DNA of 5,029 nucleotides from an uncultured Bacilli bacterium (GTDB taxonomy: Bacteria; Bacillota_I; Bacilli_A; RF39; UBA660): NCBI GenBank assembly GCA_947588665.1, contig CANPYU010000091.1, positions 1-5,029 of the forward strand. The letters are read 5' to 3'. The position numbers and the translations under genes are program-made. Positions within the stretch are counted from its first letter, which is position 1. Each line of letters begins with the position of its first letter. The notes under the pieces are model-generated. The model had not been told where the DNA came from and searched no databases. It worked only from the letters and a program-made list of their open reading frames with translations. Below are positions 1 through 3,573 of this stretch, in pieces.

Positions 1-1
1 T

Positions 2-105
2 ATAGTAGAATTAGGATACAAGATTAATCTTTAGTATTTACTAAAACATATGATACTGATATTATCTATCTTGAATAGGTAATTATGACAGTATCTTTTA
101 TTTTA
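2..105 (+). repeat. 100-bp diverged direct repeat, copy A
   Basis: Positions 2-29 are identical over 28 bases to 3018-3045. The similarity continues, with mismatches and a small gap, through a hairpin to about 105 (matching about 3120). In copy B this block lies directly downstream of a GC-rich, TR-like cassette. Copy A begins at the window edge, so a similar cassette or the 3' end of a variable-protein gene may lie just upstream; this is inferred, not seen. The two copies bracket the redox operon, the nuclease gene and the TR-like island. Confidence 0.85.
52..100 (+). terminator. Hairpin terminator of repeat copy A
   Basis: GATACTG (52-58) pairs perfectly with CAGTATC (89-95), followed by a T-rich stretch (TTTTATTTT, 96-104). 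The 30-nt loop can form a short inner stem (TATT 60-63 with AATA 74-77). The stem covaries with copy B: the outer G-C becomes A-T and an inner A-T becomes G-C, so pairing is conserved rather than sequence. It probably ends transcription arriving from upstream of the window. The long loop makes it an atypical intrinsic terminator. Confidence 0.6.
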
Positions 106-110
106 AATGG

Positions 111-139
111 TTGTTAATGGGTAAAAAAAATGATAAAAT
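111..139 (+). promoter_or_regulatory. Probable promoter of the ccdA operon
   Basis: TTGTTA (111-116) and TAAAAT (134-139) are separated by 17 bases, a good SigA-type arrangement. The predicted transcription start near 146 lies just before the GGAGG ribosome site at 151-155. It sits directly after the copy A terminator, as expected for the start of a new transcription unit. Confidence 0.5.
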
Positions 140-162
140 TAGTTTTAGTTGGAGGTTTTATT

Positions 163-813
163 TTGGAATATTTAATTACATTTATTGAAGGGATTGCTTC
201 GTTTATTTCTCCTTGTGTTTTGCCAATTATACCTGTATATATTTCTTATTTTGCAACAGAAAAGAAGAATATTAAAAATTCTCTTATTAATGCTTTAGGT
301 TTTGTAGCTGGTTTTAGTGTTATATTTATATTATTAGGAGTTTTTGCAGGAACTTTTGGGAGAATAATTAATCAATATGCAGATTATATTAATATTATTT
401 TGGGTATTTTTTTAGTTATTATTAGTTTAAATTATATGGGGGTTATTTTTATAAATTTTCTTAATAAGACTAAAGGAATAAATAAAAATAAAAAAGATTT
501 AACATTTATTACTTCAATATTATTGGGAATGATGTTTTCTTTATCTTGGACACCATGTGTAGGAGCATTTTTATCTTCGGCTCTTATTTTAGCAAGTACT
601 ACAGGAAGTGTTTTAAAGGGGGCAATATTATTATTCTTTTATTCTTTGGGGCTTGCTATTCCTTTTGTTATAACAACTTTTTTATTAGAAAAATTAAAAA
701 CTACTTTTGATTTTATTAAAAAGCATTATAATATTATTAATAAAATAGCTGGAGGTATTTTGTTATTAAGTGGTTTATGGTATATTATTAAAGGAATTAT
801 AAGAATTTTTTAG
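163..813 (+). CDS. ccdA: CcdA, thiol electron-carrier membrane protein
   Basis: CcdA is a polytopic membrane protein that passes reducing equivalents from cytosolic thioredoxin to thioredoxin-like proteins outside the membrane. The protein (216 aa from TTG163) is almost entirely hydrophobic and shows both family cysteine motifs: SPCVLP near the N-terminus (Cys18) and SWTPCVG mid-protein (Cys132). These are the redox-active pair in CcdA/DsbD-type carriers. About six membrane segments are expected. I choose TTG at 163 over the in-frame ATG at 130 because a perfect GGAGG (151-155) lies 7 bases upstream, the protein then begins like family members (MEYLITFIEG), and the ATG at 130 lacks a ribosome site and overlaps the likely promoter. 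The stop codon is embedded in the next gene's ribosome site, so the two are surely co-transcribed. No cytochrome c maturation genes are visible, so the role is more likely general thiol reduction than haem attachment. Confidence 0.93.
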   Translation: MEYLITFIEGIASFISPCVLPIIPVYISYFATEKKNIKNSLINALGFVAGFSVIFILLGVFAGTFGRIINQYADYINIILGIFLVIISLNYMGVIFINFLNKTKGINKNKKDLTFITSILLGMMFSLSWTPCVGAFLSSALILASTTGSVLKGAILLFFYSLGLAIPFVITTFLLEKLKTTFDFIKKHYNIINKIAGGILLLSGLWYIIKGIIRIF

Positions 814-822
814 GAGGAGAAT

Positions 823-1287
823 ATGAAGAAAAAAGTATTTTTAATATTGGGAATTATTCTTTTTGTTGGAGGACTTACTACAATTACATTAGTTTATTAT
901 AGTAATAGTAAAAGCAATGAAGAATTAGAGGAAGAAGTAGCAGATTTAGGAATTGTTAAAGTTAGTGATGATAATTATGAAGAAGAAGTATTAAAAAGTG
1001 ATAAAATTGTAGTGGTAGATTTTTATGAAAATATGTGTCCACCTTGTAATTTAATGATTCCAACTATAATAAATATTGCTAAAAGTAGTGATTTGGTTAA
1101 AGTAGTAATGGTTAATATTAGTGATTCTAATACTTCGGAGTTAACTAAAAAATATGAGGTTAGTGCAACACCTACGATTTTTGTTGTTAATGATGGAAAG
1201 GTGGAAGACCAGTTTTTAGGTGCAACTAGTGAGGAAGTATTGATGGAGTCTATAAATAAACAATTGGAGAGTAAAAATGAAGAATAA
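823..1287 (+). CDS. Membrane-anchored thioredoxin-like protein (CPPC)
   Basis: This is a 154-aa thioredoxin-fold oxidoreductase anchored outside the membrane. Residues about 5-27 form an uncleaved signal anchor (no lipobox Cys). A short acidic linker (about 32-42) follows, then a thioredoxin domain from about 44. The active site is CPPC at Cys72/Cys75, inside VVVDFYENMCPPC. The usual Trp before the first Cys is replaced by Met. The cis-proline is Pro117 in SATPTIF. It should receive electrons from the CcdA encoded immediately upstream. A strong AGGAGG at 812-817 overlaps the ccdA stop codon, and the 3' end overlaps the following lipoprotein gene by 11 bases, so translation of all three is coupled. 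The physiological substrate is not known. Candidates are the two-cysteine lipoprotein encoded next and cysteine-bearing surface proteins such as the one starting at 3574. Confidence 0.9.
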   Translation: MKKKVFLILGIILFVGGLTTITLVYYSNSKSNEELEEEVADLGIVKVSDDNYEEEVLKSDKIVVVDFYENMCPPCNLMIPTIINIAKSSDLVKVVMVNISDSNTSELTKKYEVSATPTIFVVNDGKVEDQFLGATSEEVLMESINKQLESKNEE

Positions 1288-1666
1288 GTTAATATTATTA
1301 ATGATTATGATTAGTTTAATAACAGGATGTGGGAATAGTAATAGAAAAGTATTAAATTGTTCGGTTACAAGTAGTGAAGAGGGTACTACTTCTAAATCAG
1401 ATTTAAAAATTAAAGTTAAAAATAATGAAATAGAAGATATGAGGCTTACCCTTAATATGACTTTGTCAAAAGAACAGAAAGCTTATAGAGAGGCAATTAT
1501 GGCTCAAATGAGGCAGAAAACTGATCGAGTTTATGCGACTAATGATGGAATAAAAGCTATTTTTGGAATGGATAGTTCTTATTTTGATAATTTTGGTATT
1601 TCTAAAACAGGAACAGTTGGTGAACTTAAACAAGTATTAGAACTTCAGGGTTATACTTGTAAATAA
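1277..1666 (+). CDS. Small lipoprotein with two further cysteines
   Basis: I do not recognise a named family. The 129-aa product begins with a short charged and hydrophobic leader and a lipobox (LITGC), giving lipid-modified Cys18 after cleavage, so it should be tethered to the outer face of the membrane. Beyond it there are only two cysteines, Cys28 close to the lipid anchor and Cys128 as the second-last residue. They are well placed for one disulfide joining the ends of the mature domain. The body is hydrophilic: a beta-like N-terminal half and a helical middle (LSKEQKAYREAIMAQM). The start ATG overlaps the end of the thioredoxin gene and has GGAGA 6 bases upstream. Its position as third gene of a CcdA/thioredoxin operon suggests it is a substrate or partner of that system; this is inference from context. 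Confidence 0.82.
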   Translation: MKNKLILLMIMISLITGCGNSNRKVLNCSVTSSEEGTTSKSDLKIKVKNNEIEDMRLTLNMTLSKEQKAYREAIMAQMRQKTDRVYATNDGIKAIFGMDSSYFDNFGISKTGTVGELKQVLELQGYTCK

Positions 1667-1670
1667 AAAA

Positions 1671-1700
1671 TAAATGCTGTAATCTTACAGTGTTTTTATT
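1671..1700 (+). terminator. Terminator of the redox operon
   Basis: AATGCTGTAA and TTACAGTGTT form a roughly 10-bp stem with two G-U pairs and a tiny loop, followed by TTTTATTTTAT. It lies a few bases after the lipoprotein stop codon and closes the three-gene operon. Confidence 0.8.
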
Positions 1701-1731
1701 TTATAATTAGATTATGTTATTTGACGTTTAG

Positions 1732-1830
1732 AAATGGTCAGCCACTTATCTGACCAATTAAGTTGGAGTTATTATCAAGAATTACTTTTAATTAAAAATG
1801 TAAACAAAAGGAATTATTATTTAGTAAGTA
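1732..1830 (+). pseudogene. Remnant of a second DUF1016/YhcG nuclease gene
   Basis: Translation from 1749 gives SDQLSWSYYQELLLIKN followed by VNKRNYYL. This closely matches SWSHYRELLSIKDENKRNYY of the intact nuclease gene immediately downstream. Just before it, in the +1 frame at 1732-1746, lie KWSA-like codons matching the KW that precedes the same motif in the intact copy, so a frameshift near 1746 breaks the reading frame. There is an in-frame stop directly upstream (TAG 1729-1731), and after about 1825 the family resemblance stops. Only this central piece of the N-terminal domain survives. Identity levels differ enough that it is a separate paralogue or ortholog scrap and not a recent tandem copy. 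Confidence 0.75.
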
Positions 1831-1839
1831 GTACTTCTC

Positions 1840-1868
1840 TTGACCAAATTGTAATTAATTGTTATATT
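1840..1868 (+). promoter_or_regulatory. Promoter of the nuclease gene
   Basis: TTGACC (1840-1845) and TATATT (1863-1868) lie 17 bases apart. The predicted start near 1875 leaves a very short leader with AAGGGAG (1876-1882) at its 5' end and ATG at 1891. This supports 1891 over an upstream in-frame TTG at 1873, which would lie at the transcript's first bases. Confidence 0.65.
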
Positions 1869-1890
1869 CGATTTGAAGGGAGTTTTTATC

Positions 1891-2799
1891 ATGGAAGAAT
1901 ATAACGAAGTAGAACATTTAATAAAAAAATTAGAAGTAAATAAAAGAGCAAGAGTATTACAAGATAATAGAGAAACAATTAATACATATTGGAATATAGG
2001 AAGATTAATTGTAGAAGCTCAAGGAGGCAAAGAAAGAGCAAAATATGGAGATAATTTAATAAAAAAATGGTCTTTAAAATTATCTAGTATGTATGGTAAT
2101 AATTATGCAAATAGGAATTTACGAAAAATGCGCCAATTTTATTTAATGTTTCCAAAATGGCCCCCAGTGGGGGCTATATCTTGGAGCCATTATCGAGAAT
2201 TGTTATCAATCAAAGATGAAAACAAAAGAAACTATTACATTAATTTATGTATAACAAATAATTTATCAAAAAGAGATTTAATTAAAGAAATAAAAAATAA
2301 AAGTTATGAGAGATTATTAGAAAAACCGGAACATATAGAGATAATAGAAAATAAAGAAGGAATATATAATATAAAAGAACATATAAAAAATCCTATAATA
2401 ATAAAATTATCAAAAGAAGAACAAATAAAAAAAGAAAAAGAATTACAATTAATTATTTTATCTAAATTGAAAGATTTTTTTATGGAATTAGGATATGGAT
2501 ATACATTTGCCGGAAATGAATATAAAATAAAAGTTGGTAATAAGTATTATTATATTGATATGTTACTTTTTAATTGTGAATTAAACTCTTATGTAGTAGT
2601 AGAATTAAAGATGAGAGAATTAAAGAAAGAAGATAAAGTTCAAATAGAGTTTTATATGAAATATATAGACGATAATTTAAAAAGAAATTTTCATAATAAA
2701 ACAGTAGGAATAATAATAACAAGAGAACAAGATAAATTTATATTATCATTTGTCAGTCAGAATAATATTATACCTATAACATATAAAATTAAAAGTTAA
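1891..2799 (+). CDS. PDDEXK nuclease, DUF1016/YhcG family
   Basis: The 302-aa product has the two-domain layout of the YhcG family. An N-terminal DUF1016 domain (about 1-140) has the marker segments INTYWNIGRLI, YGDNLIKKWS, NLRKMRQFY and SWSHYRELL. A C-terminal PDDEXK nuclease-fold domain (about 185-302) has the acidic residue in YIDMLLF (Asp223), the ExK pair in VVVELK (Glu238, Lys240) and a following Gln (Gln251). The catalytic set looks intact. The length is slightly short for the family (about 330-350 aa as I recall). The biological role of these proteins is poorly defined; they are often found among accessory and defence-type genes. The gene stands alone with its own promoter beside the scrap of a relative. 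A GC-rich palindrome at 2157-2177 encodes an unusual PPVGA just before SWSHY. The A-rich codon use differs from the T-rich ccdA operon, which is compatible with a separate origin. Confidence 0.92.
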   Translation: MEEYNEVEHLIKKLEVNKRARVLQDNRETINTYWNIGRLIVEAQGGKERAKYGDNLIKKWSLKLSSMYGNNYANRNLRKMRQFYLMFPKWPPVGAISWSHYRELLSIKDENKRNYYINLCITNNLSKRDLIKEIKNKSYERLLEKPEHIEIIENKEGIYNIKEHIKNPIIIKLSKEEQIKKEKELQLIILSKLKDFFMELGYGYTFAGNEYKIKVGNKYYYIDMLLFNCELNSYVVVELKMRELKKEDKVQIEFYMKYIDDNLKRNFHNKTVGIIITREQDKFILSFVSQNNIIPITYKIKS

Positions 2800-2837
2800 A
2801 TTTTAATAATATAGTATAAATTAATAATTAAAAGAGG

Positions 2838-2843
2838 TATAAT
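2838..2843 (+). promoter_or_regulatory. Possible -10 box upstream of the TR-like cassette
   Basis: A perfect TATAAT lies 40 bases before the GC-rich island, but there is no convincing -35 hexamer 16-18 bases upstream. If active, transcription would begin near 2850 and read through the island to the terminator at 3070-3118. In this AT-rich DNA a chance TATAAT is quite possible. Confidence 0.35.
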
Positions 2844-2882
2844 TGATATGGTTAATCTAATACGTGATAGTTTATTTAAGTT

Positions 2883-2978
2883 CCGTCTTTCTATGGTAAT
2901 GCAGCAGTGTTCTGTGTGAATTTGAATGGCAACCTCAACAACAACAACGTGAACTGGACCGGTGCTGGTGTGCGCCCA
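2883..2978 (+). other. DGR template-repeat-like (TR) cassette
   Basis: This 96-base island is about 48% G+C in DNA of roughly 25%. Read from 2883, it has 32 open codons from Pro (CCG) to the final Pro of GVRP. The middle reads NGNLNNNNVNWTGAGVRP, with six AAC codons between 2931 and 2954. AAC is the codon DGR templates favour, because adenine-directed mutagenesis of AAY gives many residues and no stops. The frame is closed upstream by TAA (2877-2879), and downstream it runs to TGA at 3003-3005, so the island is not translated as a gene. It aligns in frame with codons 443-475 of the surface protein starting at 3574. No reverse transcriptase or Avd-like gene lies in the window. The alternative is a decayed 3' end of a paralogous surface-protein gene. 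The dense AAC codons favour a template. Confidence 0.65.
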
Positions 2979-3017
2979 ATATCCTTTTTAAACTCATATG
3001 CTTGATTAAGGTTTAGC

Positions 3018-3120
3018 ATAGTAGAATTAGGATACAAGATTAATCATTAGTTTAATTACTTAAAAAAATAATGCTGATATTGTATGTCTAGAATATATAA
3101 TTATTACAGCATTTTTTTAT
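3018..3120 (+). repeat. 100-bp diverged direct repeat, copy B
   Basis: The first 28 bases (3018-3045) are identical to 2-29, and the rest is about three-quarters identical, including the terminator hairpin. It begins about 40 bases after the end of the TR-like island and may be the fixed 3' part of a mobile or duplicated cassette. The hexamers TATGCT (2997-3002) and AGCATA (3015-3020) at its left border can form a small stem with a 12-base loop. Confidence 0.85.
3070..3118. terminator. Bidirectional terminator between TR cassette and XRE gene
   Basis: AATGCTG (3070-3076) pairs with CAGCATT (3107-3113), with an inner ATATT/AATAT stem (3077-3081 with 3092-3096). Seven Ts follow on the plus strand (3112-3118) and a run of As precedes it (3062-3068), giving a T-run on the minus strand. 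It can therefore end both the rightward cassette transcript and the leftward XRE transcript, whose stop codon is at 3121-3123. Confidence 0.7.
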
Positions 3121-3390
3121 TTATCTTTCTTCAAAGAAATTTTTAATATCTATGTTGAGTACTCTTGCTATTCGATATAATATAGCAATGCTAAAAGTTT
3201 GATAAACTTTTTCTGATTCGATATTTGATATTAAACTTAAACTAACATCACATAGTTCGGCAAGTCTTTCTTGAGTAATTCGTCCATATTTATCAGCATA
3301 TTTACTTTTATTATTTAGCCGATAGTATTTTACATTTCTACTTACTACTTGATATATATAATTATCATAGTCTTTAGTATCTTTATCCAT
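3121..3390 (-). CDS. XRE-family helix-turn-helix regulator
   Basis: This 89-aa protein is a single DNA-binding domain of the Cro/CI (HTH_3) type. The motif TQERLAELCDVSLSLISNIE (about residues 39-58) is the helix-turn-helix, with the usual Gln after Thr and the SxISNIE recognition-helix ending. The following IARVLNIDIKNFFEE is the typical final helices. There is no extra sensor or oligomerisation domain, as in compact Bacillota repressors. The start ATG (3388-3390) has AGAGGCG (3403-3397, minus strand) upstream. It is divergent from the surface-protein gene, with a shared 183-bp promoter region containing two inverted repeats, so autoregulation and control of that gene are likely (inference). 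No toxin gene is adjacent, so it is not evidently an antitoxin. Confidence 0.88.
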   Translation of the reverse strand: MDKDTKDYDNYIYQVVSRNVKYYRLNNKSKYADKYGRITQERLAELCDVSLSLISNIESEKVYQTFSIAILYRIARVLNIDIKNFFEER

Positions 3391-3462
3391 TTTTATCGCC
3401 TCTTATTTATTATTTTCTCATTTTTGATGTAATTTTGTTACTGATTACACGTGCATAAAAAC

Positions 3463-3492
3463 TATATAATAAATGATAATTTCTCTTGACAA
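3463..3492 (-). promoter_or_regulatory. Possible XRE gene promoter
   Basis: On the minus strand TTGTCA (3492-3487) is followed after 18 bases by TATATA (3468-3463), or after 17 by TTATAT. Its -35 overlaps the -35 of the opposite promoter (3486-3491), so polymerase could bind in only one direction at a time. The -10 match is modest. Confidence 0.4.
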
Positions 3493-3514
3493 TTATAATA
3501 CTAAATAATATAAT
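3486..3514 (+). promoter_or_regulatory. Consensus SigA promoter of the surface-protein gene
   Basis: TTGACA (3486-3491) and TATAAT (3509-3514) are separated by exactly 17 bases, a perfect consensus. Transcription should start near 3521, leaving a leader of about 53 bases. So strong a promoter, overlaid with inverted repeats, is what a repressed gene would carry. Confidence 0.85.
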
Positions 3515-3522
3515 TTTAGTAT
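3498..3522. promoter_or_regulatory. Inverted repeat flanking the -10 box (candidate operator)
   Basis: ATACTAAA (3498-3505) and TTTAGTAT (3515-3522) are perfect 8-base inverted arms separated by 9 bases that include the TATAAT box. A repressor dimer bound here would block promoter melting. The divergent XRE protein is the obvious candidate binder. Confidence 0.5.
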
Positions 3523-3525
3523 AAG

Positions 3526-3539
3526 TTAGAAATTTCTAA
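3526..3539. promoter_or_regulatory. 14-bp perfect palindrome at the transcription start (candidate operator)
   Basis: TTAGAAATTTCTAA is a perfect palindrome starting about 5 bases after the predicted start point. The position suits an operator or roadblock site for the divergent XRE regulator. The arms differ from the 3498-3522 repeat apart from a shared TTAG/CTAA core. Confidence 0.5.
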
Positions 3540-3573
3540 TATAGTTGAGTATGAAGGGTAGGATATTAGGAAG

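Larger units (their letters stand above)
2850..3118 (+). ncRNA. Hypothetical template-RNA transcript
   Basis: This is the approximately 270-nt unit implied by the TATAAT at 2838-2843, the TR-like island at 2883-2978 and the terminator at 3070-3118. No plausible protein is encoded across it: the only ATG with a ribosome-like site (2848) yields 24 codons out of frame with the island and stops inside it. DGR template repeats act as non-coding RNA, so this would fit, but neither transcription nor a partner reverse transcriptase is shown here. Confidence 0.3.

Noticed and set aside
130..162. N-terminal extension of CcdA from ATG 130
   Set aside because: No ribosome site, overlap with the likely -10 box, and a perfect GGAGG placed for TTG 163.
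1873..1890. TTG start at 1873 for the nuclease
   Set aside because: It falls at the predicted transcription start, and the ribosome site AAGGGAG at 1876-1882 clearly serves ATG 1891.
2848..2922. Short open frame (24 codons) with AGAGG upstream, entering the TR-like island
   Set aside because: It is out of frame with the GVRP reading of the island, stops inside it and shows no family resemblance. It may be a chance frame or a remnant start, so it is not called as a gene.
3121..3390. XRE protein as an antitoxin of a toxin-antitoxin pair
   Set aside because: No small toxin-like gene overlaps or adjoins it on the same strand; divergent-promoter control is the simpler reading.
3448..3453. CACGTG hexamer palindrome in the divergent promoter region
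   Set aside because: Too short to separate from chance, and not repeated nearby.
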